Both the position numbers and the translations under genes were made by a program. Below, piece after piece: positions 8,598 to 17,842 of a stretch of DNA of 52,627 bases; position 1 is the first letter of the stretch; every line of letters starts with the position of its first letter. This stretch comes from a bacterium (lineage in GTDB: Bacteria > Latescibacterota > Latescibacteria > Latescibacterales > Latescibacteraceae). Location: NCBI GenBank assembly GCA_021372535.1, contig JAJFUH010000179.1:1-52627 (forward strand), read 5' to 3'. The notes under the pieces are model-generated. The model saw only the letters and a list, made by a program, of their open reading frames with translations. It made no database searches and was not told the origin of the DNA.

Positions 8598-10595
8598 TTA
8601 TTCCTTATCCGCTTCGTCAGCCGTCTGAGCTTCGGCGGCTTCCGGTTCCGGGGTTTTTTCAGTTTCCGCGGCGACGACTGAGTCTTTGGCCTCCGCAGGA
8701 ACGGCCTCGGCTTCCGGAACAGCTTCTGCTTTTACGGTGGGAGTTTCGGCAACTTCAGCCGTAACTGCATCGGACGGAACAGTGACCGGTTCGAGGATAT
8801 CCCCGAACGTATCACCGATAGTCACCGGTTTGGGCTTGTATTTTTCCTTGAATTCATCGAATTCTTTCTTATCGCGATCCCTGAAGTATTCACGGACGCT
8901 GAGAACGACCTTGCGCTGATCTTTGTCGAATTCAATGACTTTCAGGGGCAGTTCATCGTTCACATTGAACGCCTCGGCTGGTTTCTTGACATCCTGGCCG
9001 AGCTGAAACGCCGGAACGAAACCCTCGATATTGTTGTCAAGCGCAACGACCACACCGCGGTCGAGAATGCGGATAATCGTGCCCATGGTAATCATGCCGA
9101 CTGCGAATTTCTCCTCGAGCGTAGACCATGGATCATCGAATATCTGCTTATGTCCGAGGGAGATACGCCTGTTCGACTTGTCTATGTCGAGAATGACGAC
9201 CTCGACGACCTCACCTTTCTTCATGACTTCGGAAGGATGCTTGATCCGTTTGGTCCAGCTCATGTCGGAGATATGCACGAGGCCGTCGATACCTTCCTCG
9301 ATCTCCACAAATGCGCCGAAATTGGTCAGATTGCGAACCTTGCCCTTGACATGGTTTCCGATAGGATGACGTTCGTCGATCGTGCCCCACGGATCGGGTT
9401 CAAGCTGCTTGATACCGAGGGAGATTTTCTCTCCATTCTTGTCGACACTCAGAACCTTGCACTTTATCTTGTCGCCGACAGAAAGAAGCTTCGACGGGTG
9501 CTTGACATGCTGGGTCCAGCTCATTTCGCTGATATGAACGAGCCCCTCGATACCGTGTTCGAGCTCGACAAACGCGCCATAATCAGTGGTGGAAACCACC
9601 TTGCCATCGACAACCGATCCCTCGGGATATTTCTCTTCGACACCATCCCATGGATATGGCGTGAGCTGTTTCAGGCCGAGCGAAATCCTCGTTTTCCCTT
9701 CCTCGAAATTGAGCACCTTGACATTGATCCTGTCACCGATAGATACAAGCTCGGAAGGATGATTGATGCGCCCCCACGACATATCGGTGATATGGAGGAG
9801 ACCATCCACACCGCCAAGATCGATGAATGCGCCGAAATCGGTTATATTTTTCACCGCGCCTTCGCGGGTCTGGCCGATTTCGAGCTCGGCAAGGACCGAA
9901 TCGCGCATACGTGAGCGTTCTTCCTCGAGCACAACACGACGCGATACGACGATATTGCGGCGGGCTTTGTTCAGCTTGATAATCTTTAACCTGTAGGATT
10001 CCCCGATGTACTGGTCAAAATTCTTGACCTGACGGATATCTATCTGAGAACCGGGCAGGAAGGCTTCGACACCGAGAAGGTCGACAACGATACCTCCCTT
10101 GATACGCCGTACCAGACGGCCATCAATCTGCCGATTGCTGTCGTAAATCTCTTTGATCTGATCCCAGACCTTCATGAAGTCGGCCTTCTGCTTGGAAAGA
10201 ACAAGCTGACCGTCCTGGTTTTCAACGTCTTCGAGAAAGACTTCCACTTTGTCGCCGATAGTGATTTCCGAAGCGTCACCGAATTCCTGAAGGCTGATAC
10301 TTCCCTCGCTCTTGAAACCGATGTCGACGATCACCTGGTTTTCGGTGACCATGAGCACCGTTCCCGAAACGATACCGCCCTGCTCGATCGATTTCATGGT
10401 ATCGTCATACATATTGAGCATCTTGGTGAATTCGTCTTCCGTGTATTCACCTTCATCGTAAAACCGTGCTGCTTTTTTTGTCAGCGTATCACGAATGTTC
10501 CCTTTGGGTTTAGGGTCATCAACGCTTTGGGTGGTTGTTTCCGCTTCGACAGTGTTGACCGAAGGGGTTTCATTGTTTAAGGTTTCTTCTGACAC
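8598..10595 (-). CDS. rpsA: 30S ribosomal protein S1
   Basis: S1 binds mRNA leaders and brings them to the 30S subunit. The protein has six S1/OB-fold repeats between about residues 75 and 590, recognisable from recurring blocks such as FGAFIDLGGVDGLLHITDMS, YGAFVELEHGIEGLVHISEM and FGAFVEIEEGIDGLVHISDM. A Glu/Ala-rich acidic tail follows. I place the start at the GTG at 10,595: a perfect AAGGAGG lies nine bases upstream of it, whereas the ATG three codons earlier directly abuts that Shine-Dalgarno sequence. The product is then 665 residues. The plsC stop lies within the same ribosome-binding region, so the genes are coupled. The cmk-plsC-rpsA order is a familiar arrangement. Confidence 0.95.
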   Translation of the reverse strand: MSEETLNNETPSVNTVEAETTTQSVDDPKPKGNIRDTLTKKAARFYDEGEYTEDEFTKMLNMYDDTMKSIEQGGIVSGTVLMVTENQVIVDIGFKSEGSISLQEFGDASEITIGDKVEVFLEDVENQDGQLVLSKQKADFMKVWDQIKEIYDSNRQIDGRLVRRIKGGIVVDLLGVEAFLPGSQIDIRQVKNFDQYIGESYRLKIIKLNKARRNIVVSRRVVLEEERSRMRDSVLAELEIGQTREGAVKNITDFGAFIDLGGVDGLLHITDMSWGRINHPSELVSIGDRINVKVLNFEEGKTRISLGLKQLTPYPWDGVEEKYPEGSVVDGKVVSTTDYGAFVELEHGIEGLVHISEMSWTQHVKHPSKLLSVGDKIKCKVLSVDKNGEKISLGIKQLEPDPWGTIDERHPIGNHVKGKVRNLTNFGAFVEIEEGIDGLVHISDMSWTKRIKHPSEVMKKGEVVEVVILDIDKSNRRISLGHKQIFDDPWSTLEEKFAVGMITMGTIIRILDRGVVVALDNNIEGFVPAFQLGQDVKKPAEAFNVNDELPLKVIEFDKDQRKVVLSVREYFRDRDKKEFDEFKEKYKPKPVTIGDTFGDILEPVTVPSDAVTAEVAETPTVKAEAVPEAEAVPAEAKDSVVAAETEKTPEPEAAEAQTADEADKE

Positions 10596-10609
10596 GTAGC
10601 GCATCCTCC

Positions 10610-11269
10610 TTATTGTTCTTTGGATTTGGCCTCATTACGCACGGCCATATGCGTTTTATATAGATTTGTAATATCATACATTATTCGTTTTGACACAAGT
10701 AAATAATGATCTTTTTTCGTTTCAGCCACAATTTCCGATGGTTTGAACGGCGGGAGGAAGTGCACGGTGATCCGTGAAAAGAACGGTTTTGCCCTGTATG
10801 AACCCTCAACCCAGCATGGTACAATCAGTGTATCCGCTGTAACCGCAATCATTCCGGCCCCGCTTTTCGGTTCGAGAAAATCGCCTGTTCGCGTACGGGT
10901 TCCCTCGGGGAAAATGAGAACAGCCCATCCTGCTTTCAGACGGTCGATGATCTCTTTCAGTGCGCTCCGGCTGAATCCTCTGCGATCCACCGGAAGCGAG
11001 TTCACAGCCGCGATAAACTGGCCGAAACCGGGGATCGAAAAGAGCTCTTTTTTTGCAAAATACGTGATCTCGCGGGGAATACAGACACCAACGCACGGCG
11101 GATCGAGCATAGAGGCGTGGTTCGACGCCACCATGACACCACCGTCGGACGGGACGTTTTCTACCCCTTCTGCGCGAATACGATATAACATTCTCAGCAC
11201 CAGATAGATGCAATACCGCGAAAAACGATACAACAACCGCATCGGCTCATTATTTATTCTTGTCAACAT
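10610..11269 (-). CDS. plsC: 1-acyl-sn-glycerol-3-phosphate acyltransferase
   Basis: This enzyme acylates lysophosphatidic acid to phosphatidic acid at the inner membrane. The HX4D catalytic motif is HASMLD at residues 51-56, the substrate-binding FPEGTR motif is at 120-125, and a hydrophobic N-terminal stretch (YCIYLVLRMLY) can anchor the protein. The length of 219 residues is typical. The annotated ATG overlaps the end of cmk by 20 bases; an ATG nine codons later (11,242), just past the cmk stop, is an equally acceptable start. It is co-transcribed between cmk and rpsA. Confidence 0.93.
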   Translation of the reverse strand: MLTRINNEPMRLLYRFSRYCIYLVLRMLYRIRAEGVENVPSDGGVMVASNHASMLDPPCVGVCIPREITYFAKKELFSIPGFGQFIAAVNSLPVDRRGFSRSALKEIIDRLKAGWAVLIFPEGTRTRTGDFLEPKSGAGMIAVTADTLIVPCWVEGSYRAKPFFSRITVHFLPPFKPSEIVAETKKDHYLLVSKRIMYDITNLYKTHMAVRNEAKSKEQ

Positions 11270-11942
11270 CAGACCGTTCCCTCACAATTGATACGATCGC
11301 ATCGACCTGTTCATCAAAGGTCATATTCGTCGTATCGATCACTATGGCGTCATCGGCTTTCCGAAGCGGTGCTATCTCCCGCATCATGTTTGCACGGTCA
11401 CGCTCCCTGATTTCCGCGAGCAGCTCCTCAAATAAAATCGCGGGGTCTTTGGGTACAAGCTCGTCATACCGCCGTTTTGCCCTTACTTCCATCGACGCAT
11501 CGAGATATATCTTGATTTCCGCAAGGGGAAATACCACAGTGCCGATATCGCGCCCCTCCATCACGATGCCGCCGTCACAACCAAGCTCACGCTGTATTTC
11601 GGTCATCCGCGCGCGAACACACCTCATGGCGCTGACCGCCGACACGGCATTCGTCACATCACGGTCGCGTATCCTGTCGGTCACATCCGCGCCGTTGAGA
11701 AAAGTCCGCTGACCGTTCTCGCCGATTTTAAGCTCCACCTTTGAGCTGACGGCAACACGGCAGACACCGGTCTCATCGGCCGGATCGACTCCATTGTTGA
11801 GCACATCGAGCGTCACCGACCGGTACATGGCGCCGGTGTCGACATACAGGAATCCGAGCTTTCCGGCCACCTTCCGGGCAGTCGTGCTCTTTCCCGCTCC
11901 CACAGGACCATCGATGGCGATAATAGGCTTACGGCGTATCAT
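11250..11942 (-). CDS. cmk: Cytidylate kinase
   Basis: Cmk phosphorylates CMP and dCMP with ATP. The P-loop is GPVGAGKST at residues 12-20, followed by LYVDTGAMYR, the CMP-binding RDIGTVVFP motif and the RRYDEL / ERDRANM lid region. The length of 230 residues matches bacterial Cmk. The start overlaps the pseudouridine synthase gene by 14 bases and the 3' end overlaps plsC, so the three are almost certainly one transcript. Confidence 0.96.
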   Translation of the reverse strand: MIRRKPIIAIDGPVGAGKSTTARKVAGKLGFLYVDTGAMYRSVTLDVLNNGVDPADETGVCRVAVSSKVELKIGENGQRTFLNGADVTDRIRDRDVTNAVSAVSAMRCVRARMTEIQRELGCDGGIVMEGRDIGTVVFPLAEIKIYLDASMEVRAKRRYDELVPKDPAILFEELLAEIRERDRANMMREIAPLRKADDAIVIDTTNMTFDEQVDAIVSIVRERSDVDKNK

Positions 11943-12681
11943 TCCGTTTTCTGCTCCGTTTCATACACGATTCGTTGTGCAGGTGCTCGATCTCCTCCCC
12001 TGTCAGCGGCCTGAACGATCCAAGGGGAAGATGCTTCGCGGTGATACCGCCGAACGAAATCCGTTCGAGAACGCGCACCGGATGCCCCAGCCTTTCCATC
12101 ATCCTGCGTACCTGGCGTTTACGGCCCTCATGGAGAACTATCTCGACGAGGGAAACTCCGCTCCCGATCGAGAGAACTATCATACGCGCCGGCGACGCGG
12201 GACCGTCATCGAGAACGATACCCTCCCCTGTCCTGCGGATATCCCCGGCGGAAACTTCCCCCTCGACCTCTGCGCGGTATACCTTTTCCACCCCGTACGA
12301 AGGATGTGTCAGGCGGTATGCCAGGTCACCGTCATCGGTGAGCAGCAGAACACCCGATGTATCCTCATCGAGCCGGCCCACGGGAAAGATTCCATCCATC
12401 GACTCAGCGAACAGGTCGAAAACAGTCGCTCTTCCGTGCGTGTCGCCTCTCGACACGATGACCCCCGTCGGTTTGTTCAGAACATAATACCGTCGCCGCG
12501 CCTCCAGTATCAGCGGTTTTCCATCGAGCATCACCGCATCGCCGGTACTTACACTGAAAGCCGGGTCCGTCACGACCGCCCCATTAACCGTAACACGCCC
12601 GTCCCGGATGAGTATTTCGCCTTTACGCCTTGCCGCAGCGCCGCTTACTGACATGTAACGATTGAGCCGCACAGAACTCAT
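11929..12681 (-). CDS. rluB: RsuA/RluB-family rRNA pseudouridine synthase
   Basis: The 250-residue protein has an N-terminal S4-like RNA-binding domain (RLNRYMSVSGAAARRKGEIL, then VTVNG) and a catalytic domain with GRLDEDTSG, whose Asp (residue 105) is the nucleophile. YYVLNKPTG and the terminal EGRKRQVRRM motif also fit the RsuA/RluB/RluE/RluF group. In operons with scpA/scpB these are usually RluB-like and modify 23S rRNA near position 2605, but the exact target cannot be told from sequence. It lies 6 bases after scpB and overlaps cmk. Confidence 0.9.
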   Translation of the reverse strand: MSSVRLNRYMSVSGAAARRKGEILIRDGRVTVNGAVVTDPAFSVSTGDAVMLDGKPLILEARRRYYVLNKPTGVIVSRGDTHGRATVFDLFAESMDGIFPVGRLDEDTSGVLLLTDDGDLAYRLTHPSYGVEKVYRAEVEGEVSAGDIRRTGEGIVLDDGPASPARMIVLSIGSGVSLVEIVLHEGRKRQVRRMMERLGHPVRVLERISFGGITAKHLPLGSFRPLTGEEIEHLHNESCMKRSRKRNDTP

Positions 12682-12687
12682 TCAGCA

Positions 12688-13329
12688 TTATGGGGTTTGC
12701 TTTTCCGAACCGCCTGCACTGTCCGCTTCGGACGGAGCACCGGTTATCGTTTCATCGAGCCGAAGCTGATCGGGTGAAACCGGTTCGATTTCACTCCCGT
12801 CGAACATTGAAGCAAGCTCATCGGCGCCGGGAAGGTCTTTTATGTCGTTCAAACCGAAATACCGGAGAAATTCCCTTGTCGTTCCATAGAGAAGCGGTTT
12901 TCCCACCGAATCGCTCCTGCCGGCAATCTCTATGAGATCGCGGTTGATGAGCGTCCGGATGGGCGTATCGGAGTCGACTCCCCTGAGCGCATCGATTTCA
13001 GCACGGGAGATGGGCTGCTTGTAGGCGACGATTGCGAGGGTTTCAAGCGAAGCTCTCGACAGTTTGGGCCTTGTCCGGGAATGGAAAAGTTTCTCCACAA
13101 ACGGGCCGTACTGTGCAAGAGTTTCATACTGAAAACCGCCGGCAACCTCGACTATCCGGAATGGCCGGAGCTGTTCTTCATACTCGCGGTTGAGGCTGTC
13201 GATTATATCGAGAATTTCGTGATCCGAAAGCCCCCCGGCAATCAAGCTGAGCTTTTCGGGCTCGACCGGTGCATCCGAAGCAAACAGAACAGCCTCAATT
13301 ATCCTGGTCTGTGTTATCTGAGCGCTCAT
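12688..13329 (-). CDS. scpB: Segregation and condensation protein B
   Basis: ScpB is the winged-helix partner (kite subunit) of the Smc-ScpA complex in chromosome compaction. The protein shows the expected two winged-helix domains: RIIEAVLFASDAPVEPEKL near the N-terminus and LETLAIVAYKQPISRAEID, then RGVDSD, in the middle, the ScpB hallmark. The last ~45 residues are acidic and low in complexity, as is common. The gene start lies inside the 3' end of scpA (35-base overlap). No smc gene is in the window. Confidence 0.95.
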   Translation of the reverse strand: MSAQITQTRIIEAVLFASDAPVEPEKLSLIAGGLSDHEILDIIDSLNREYEEQLRPFRIVEVAGGFQYETLAQYGPFVEKLFHSRTRPKLSRASLETLAIVAYKQPISRAEIDALRGVDSDTPIRTLINRDLIEIAGRSDSVGKPLLYGTTREFLRYFGLNDIKDLPGADELASMFDGSEIEPVSPDQLRLDETITGAPSEADSAGGSEKQTP

Positions 13330-14131
13330 ACAGAACTATCCGTCCAAACTGTTTCGATTGTCGTATCCTGATCAGTCTCTTCTTTATCAGCTCAAGCATG
13401 GCGATAAAGATCAGGACAATAATGAGTCTCGGCTGCCCATTCACCAGATCGATGAAATCGACCTTGCCATGGGATTTTATTATCTCCATGATCTCCTGCT
13501 GTTTCATTTCCGACGTTATATTGAGAAGCTCCACTTCATGGGTCTCGGTTTTGGGAGCGGCCGCCAGAATATCGCGCAAAGCGGTCAAAAGGTCGAACAG
13601 CATGTATTCAGGGGCCTGTTCACCCTGCGGGATGGAATCGCCGATCCGCTGCTTTTCGCCTCCGCGAGGGAATATCCCCAGGCGGGAAGCTTCTTTCTCG
13701 GCGAGTTTCTCCGCAACACCGCCAAGCTTCTGATATTCGAGAAGGTAACGGATCAGCTCGTTTTTGACTTCATCGCCTTCGGTTGCCTCCTCATCATTTC
13801 CCTCCCGTGAGAAAAGGCTCCGGGCCTTGATTTTCATGAGCGTCGAGGCGATAACGATAAAATCCCCGGCCATCTCAAGGTCAATAAGCTTGATAATCTC
13901 CACGTAATCGAGATACTCTTTCGCTATCCGGGCAAGAGATATCTCATGAATATCGAGTTCATTCTTTCGTATGAGATAGAGAAGGAGATCTATCGGCCCC
14001 TCGAAAACGGATATGTTTATACGAAAATCACGGGCCGGTTCGGGCGATGCAGCGGTGGTTTTTCGAAAGTCGCTATCATGGATGTCAAGCTTATTGTCGT
14101 TATCCTGCATAATCGGCAAGTATTCTGTCAT
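13295..14131 (-). CDS. scpA: Segregation and condensation protein A
   Basis: ScpA is the kleisin bridging the Smc heads. The N-terminal region FEGPIDLLLYLIRKNELDIH (about residues 44-63) is the family signature, followed by EYLDYVEIIKLIDLEMAGDF and ASTLMKIKARSLF. The C-terminal winged helix (VDFIDLVNGQPRLIIVLIFI... LELIKK) is present. At 278 residues it is of usual length, with a ~40-residue poorly conserved N-terminal extension. The ATG overlaps the stop of the HNH gene as ATGA and the 3' end overlaps scpB. Confidence 0.95.
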   Translation of the reverse strand: MTEYLPIMQDNDNKLDIHDSDFRKTTAASPEPARDFRINISVFEGPIDLLLYLIRKNELDIHEISLARIAKEYLDYVEIIKLIDLEMAGDFIVIASTLMKIKARSLFSREGNDEEATEGDEVKNELIRYLLEYQKLGGVAEKLAEKEASRLGIFPRGGEKQRIGDSIPQGEQAPEYMLFDLLTALRDILAAAPKTETHEVELLNITSEMKQQEIMEIIKSHGKVDFIDLVNGQPRLIIVLIFIAMLELIKKRLIRIRQSKQFGRIVLYERSDNTDQDN

Positions 14132-14628
14132 ATTTTCAAATACGGCTGCCAGGTATTGACCAGCGTGCCTCTGCTGAACAGGAAAGTCCTGAAATTCGGT
14201 TTATGGGGGGGTTTTATAAGCTTCATCCCCGCCTGTTCGAGTGTCCGGTCGCCTTTTTTGTTATTGCATGAAGAACAGGCGCAGACGAGATTCTCCCAGG
14301 TATCATTTCCGCCCTGGCTCCGGGGAATAACATGATCGACAGTCATGTATCCCTCGGTCGTACCGCAATACTGACATGTTTTATGGTCGCGCTTGAGAAT
14401 ATTCTGTTTTGAAAGCTGTATATTCCACACATGTTTCGCCTGAATATACATAAGCAGCCGTATTATGGTGGGTATACTGAACGTCGTGCTCACAGAATGG
14501 ACATAATTGCCGTTCGATTCGATGACCTCGGCTTTTCCCGCCCAGACCATAATAATGGCTCTTCTGGCCGTACAGATGGTAAGCGGCTCATAATCGTTAT
14601 TCAAAAGAAGAACCTGACTGTCAAGCAT
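14128..14628 (-). CDS. HNH endonuclease family protein
   Basis: I start the gene at the ATG at 14,628 because GGGAGG lies 7 bases before it; the longer frame from 14,673 has no such site. The 166-residue product has a zinc-knuckle CQYCG (C85, C88), then TVDHVIPRSQGG with the catalytic DH pair, WENLVCACSSCN with further cysteines, and the KKGDRT end of the HNH fold. Such stand-alone HNH proteins are widespread next to housekeeping genes and their role is unknown; repair or phage defence are possibilities only. It is the first gene of the scpA-scpB-rluB-cmk-plsC-rpsA operon and overlaps scpA as ATGA. Confidence 0.85.
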   Translation of the reverse strand: MLDSQVLLLNNDYEPLTICTARRAIIMVWAGKAEVIESNGNYVHSVSTTFSIPTIIRLLMYIQAKHVWNIQLSKQNILKRDHKTCQYCGTTEGYMTVDHVIPRSQGGNDTWENLVCACSSCNNKKGDRTLEQAGMKLIKPPHKPNFRTFLFSRGTLVNTWQPYLKI

Positions 14629-14696
14629 ATCATTCCTCCCGGCACATGGAGCCTGCCGAGAATGGCATATCATCCGGTATTAAGTATTAAATAGTA

Positions 14697-14725
14697 TATT
14701 TACATATTTTTTACTGTTCAGTCAA
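14697..14725 (-). promoter_or_regulatory. Candidate promoter of the HNH-scpA operon
   Basis: On the minus strand TTGACT (14,720-14,725) is followed after 17 bases by TAAATA (14,697-14,702), with a second -10-like TATACT slightly further on. This would give a ~65-base leader to the HNH gene. This is motif evidence only. Confidence 0.4.
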
Positions 14726-14780
14726 GTAAGAAGTGAATCATGGCAATATCACATTTTTTGAAGAACACTTTTTTAATATG

Positions 14781-14957
14781 TTACTTCCTTTGCGTACCCA
14801 AAGGAAGTAACCAGGGAAAGGGCACCCCGTGAAAAGCCTTTTTCCCCATTCACTGCCCGTTTTTCGGGAATGTGAACTCACGAGCCTTCGGCTCGCCCGG
14901 ACAGCACCGATTCTTTTCCCGAAAACCGGTTGTGACCGTGGGGCTTTTCAATGGGGT
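14781..14957. repeat. Composite palindromic intergenic element
   Basis: A perfect 11-bp inverted repeat TTACTTCCTTT/AAAGGAAGTAA (14,781-14,791 and 14,800-14,810) is followed by three nested arms: GAAAAGCC/GGCTTTTC (14,831-14,838 and 14,942-14,949), TTTTCGGGA/TCCCGAAAA (14,861-14,869 and 14,917-14,925) and a central CGAGCC-TTC-GGCTCG hairpin (14,881-14,895). An AAGTGAATC..GGCAAT motif occurs on both sides, near 14,731 and 15,046. It has the form of a non-coding mobile palindrome between ftsY and the HNH gene. The rest of 14,629-15,089 holds no gene. Confidence 0.6.
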
Positions 14958-15089
14958 TAAAATTCACCGGAAATAATCATATATTCTATTTATAATCAAA
15001 GTATTACAATACAATTCATCGTGGATTTCGGGGGGTCACCCGAGAAGTGAATCGCGGCAATTCCCCATTTATCCGGATACTCGGATTAT

Positions 15090-16049
15090 TCACGGTGAAA
15101 CGCTCTTCATTCTGCCATTTTTTTCATCAATCATAAACAGGGCGTCGATGAACGCGCCGGGATCGAAATCGCGGAGGTCCCCGATACTTTCGCCGATACC
15201 GATAAGCTTTATCGGGACACCAAGCTTATCGATAATGGAAATGACGATGCCTCCCTTTGCGGTGCCGTCGAGCTTGGTCAGAACGATCCCCGTGATGCTC
15301 AGGTCACGCTGAAACACCTCAGCCTGGGTGAGCGCATTCTGGCCGTTTGTCGCATCGAGAACAAGCAGCGTTTCATGAGGCGCCGTCGCATCGGCTTTTC
15401 CCAGCACCCGCCGTATTTTTTTCAATTCCTCCATGAGATTCCGCGATGTATGCAGCCTTCCCGCGGTATCGATGATAACCACATCGGTCGAACGCGCTTT
15501 TGCCCTCATGATGGAATCGAAGGCCACGGAAGCCGGGTCTGCGCCCTCGTGAGCCTTGATGAATTCCGCTCCGGCACGTTCAGCCCAGATTTCAAGCTGC
15601 TCCACCGCCGCTGCCCTGAAGGTATCACAGGCGGCAAGCAGAACCGAGCGGCCTTCGTTCCGGAAACGCATGGCGAGTTTACCGATGGTCGTGGTTTTGC
15701 CAACACCGTTTACTCCCACGACGAGGATAACATGCGGGCGCGCATCACCGGATAACAGCTTTGTGCCCTGCCCGAAACGGGCAATAAGCGAAAGCATGGT
15801 CTCCTTCAACACCATAAAAGGATCGATTTTACCGGAGTTAATCTCTACCGCCCGGTTTCGGAGTTCTCCGACAAGAAGCTCGGTAGCGTGGACACCGATA
15901 TCGGCGGTGTAAAGAACATCCTCCACCTCGTTCAATACAGCATCGGTTATTTTATTACCGAATGAAAATATTCCGGCGAGTGAACCCATGAGCTGGGTTC
16001 TTGTCTTACTGAGCGATTCAGTTATTTTTTTAAAAAAATCAAATGCCAT
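15090..16049 (-). CDS. ftsY: Signal recognition particle receptor FtsY
   Basis: FtsY docks SRP-ribosome complexes at the inner membrane. The 319-residue protein has the SRP GTPase NG domain with little acidic A domain: a helical N domain (about 1-100), then G1 GVNGVGKTTTIGKLA at 112-126, DTFRAAAVEQL (G2), DTAGRLHTS (G3), TKLDGTAKGG (G4) and the C-terminal GIGESIGDLRDFDP closing motif. The short N-terminus (MAFDFFKKITESL) resembles the amphipathic membrane-binding helix of short FtsY proteins. AAGGAG lies 9 bases before the ATG. It appears monocistronic. Confidence 0.96.
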   Translation of the reverse strand: MAFDFFKKITESLSKTRTQLMGSLAGIFSFGNKITDAVLNEVEDVLYTADIGVHATELLVGELRNRAVEINSGKIDPFMVLKETMLSLIARFGQGTKLLSGDARPHVILVVGVNGVGKTTTIGKLAMRFRNEGRSVLLAACDTFRAAAVEQLEIWAERAGAEFIKAHEGADPASVAFDSIMRAKARSTDVVIIDTAGRLHTSRNLMEELKKIRRVLGKADATAPHETLLVLDATNGQNALTQAEVFQRDLSITGIVLTKLDGTAKGGIVISIIDKLGVPIKLIGIGESIGDLRDFDPGAFIDALFMIDEKNGRMKSVSP

Positions 16050-16393
16050 CGGAAGCTGCTCCTTATATCATACCGTGCATCAGCGAACGCAACGGGGTGT
16101 ATTTTAAATTCGTTTTATTGGTTGGAAGCTATTTACGAAGTACGATTTTTAAAGAATTAATATCGATCCCCGATTCGCTGTGTTGCACCGCAACGAGTCA
16201 AGTCGGTGGCGAAATCGATCATTTTCATGCGACCGAACTATTTGAGCGCACCTGAGTAAAGCCTTTCTTTCGGGAATCATGATATCTTTTGTGCGGAACA
16301 AACGGATCGGTGTTTTCCGGAACACGGGGCAGAATTACCGACCGCAGTCACAAAAAAAACACACATGAAACCACACCATCTGCGGAAGGGAAT
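16050..16393. other. Intergenic spacer, no gene seen
   Basis: This 344-base spacer between ftsY and the GGDEF gene should carry the ftsY promoter, but I see no convincing -35/-10 pair, RNA gene or repeat. Confidence 0.5.
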
Positions 16394-17842
16394 CTAATTC
16401 ATCTGACCTGCTACAAACACCCGGTTTTTCCCGGATCGTTTTGCTTCGTAGAGCGCGCGGTCGGCAGATTCAAAGAGATCTTCAGGTGAGTCGATATCTT
16501 CTTGAGGTACTGCGGACACCCCCATGGTCAGGGTGCTTTTCAGGTTCTGGCCCTGTATGGAAAATGTATTGGTATATACCTTTTTTCTGATACGCTCAGC
16601 CATATTACATGCGTTTTTCAGATTTGTCTGAGGCAGGAGTATGACAAATTCATCTCCGCCATACCGAGCAAGGACATCCGACTCACGGGAAGTTTCCCGG
16701 AGAATATCGCCGATTTTTCTAAGTATCTCATCACCAACCGGATGGCCATACGTATCATTGATATCCTTGAGATAATCGAAATCGGCGATTATGAGTGAGA
16801 TGAAGGATCCATAACGGCGGTATCGCTCGAATTCACTTATCAGACGTTCATGGAACGCGCGGTGATTCAACAGCCCCGTAAGCCCGTCCGTCAGAGCAAG
16901 CAGTTTGGTATCCCGATGGAGCGTCGCATTGTTGAGAACATTCGATGCCCGCACCGAAACGAGGCGAAGCAGGTCCAGAGCATCGTCCGGCAAAGGTTCA
17001 TCGATATTCGAGAGTCCCAGAACACCCTGAATGGTGTTCTCGACAAGAAGAGGGACAAACAGGCTCGTCAGCATGGGCGAAATACTTTCTTTACCATCCT
17101 CTTGTATCGATGATGACAAAGATGCCCGTATGTTGTATGATGTTTCCAGTTTTTTGTTGAGCAATCCCTCGAAAAACGCCGCTATATCCTTATCGATGAC
17201 CGATAGGACCGAACGTTTGATCGGATCGCGTGAGAAAATCACGATTTCGCGGTTGACTTCATCGAGAAACAGAAATGAATAATATTTGCTGACAATGATT
17301 TCCGATATACCGGTCAATATCGAATCGGCAAGGGTTTCGATATCAATACTCAGATTGAGGAATGTTGAAAATTTATCGAAATTAATGATGTTTTTAAAGT
17401 GATCGAAAAGTACCGGTTGTTGTTTTTTTGCCAGAAGATTCGCAATCTCGTTTGTTTTCTCATTAAACAGACATTTTGAAAGAGCTATCTCGGTCTGAAT
17501 CTTTATCTCGGAAAACGAGATCGGTTTCTGGATATACGACAACGCGCCAGAGTTCAGTGTACTTAACACCGTCTCGTCGCTGCCGTAACCGGTCACAACA
17601 ATTACTTCAGACAAAGGATGAATATCCTTTGACTTTTTGAGTATTTCGATTCCGCTCAGATTATCAAGTTTCAGATCAACAAATAATACGTCATACGTCA
17701 GTGATTCCAGCTCATCAAGAGCTTTTTTCCCATCGGTTTCATATGCGGAATCGTAACCCATAAAATCAAAGAAATCTTTAAAAAGGTTACAGATTTCGTA
17801 CTCATTATCGATTATAAGGATTTTGGGTTTTTTATTTTTCAT
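16394..17842 (-). CDS. Response regulator with GAF-like and GGDEF domains (diguanylate cyclase)
   Basis: The order is receiver domain (residues 1-125; acidic D12, phospho-acceptor D56 in DVLFVDLKLD, Lys in the IQKPIS motif), a GAF-like sensor region (about 150-315), then a GGDEF domain. The active site GGDEF is intact at residues 395-399, and an RxxD inhibitory site (RESD, 386-389) lies exactly five residues before it. The protein should therefore make c-di-GMP with product feedback. The LTDGLTGLLNHRAF motif opens the GGDEF domain normally. It is transcribed in the same direction as the PqqD/radical SAM operon but 390 bp away. What phosphorylates it is unknown. Confidence 0.93.
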   Translation of the reverse strand: MKNKKPKILIIDNEYEICNLFKDFFDFMGYDSAYETDGKKALDELESLTYDVLFVDLKLDNLSGIEILKKSKDIHPLSEVIVVTGYGSDETVLSTLNSGALSYIQKPISFSEIKIQTEIALSKCLFNEKTNEIANLLAKKQQPVLFDHFKNIINFDKFSTFLNLSIDIETLADSILTGISEIIVSKYYSFLFLDEVNREIVIFSRDPIKRSVLSVIDKDIAAFFEGLLNKKLETSYNIRASLSSSIQEDGKESISPMLTSLFVPLLVENTIQGVLGLSNIDEPLPDDALDLLRLVSVRASNVLNNATLHRDTKLLALTDGLTGLLNHRAFHERLISEFERYRRYGSFISLIIADFDYLKDINDTYGHPVGDEILRKIGDILRETSRESDVLARYGGDEFVILLPQTNLKNACNMAERIRKKVYTNTFSIQGQNLKSTLTMGVSAVPQEDIDSPEDLFESADRALYEAKRSGKNRVFVAGQMN

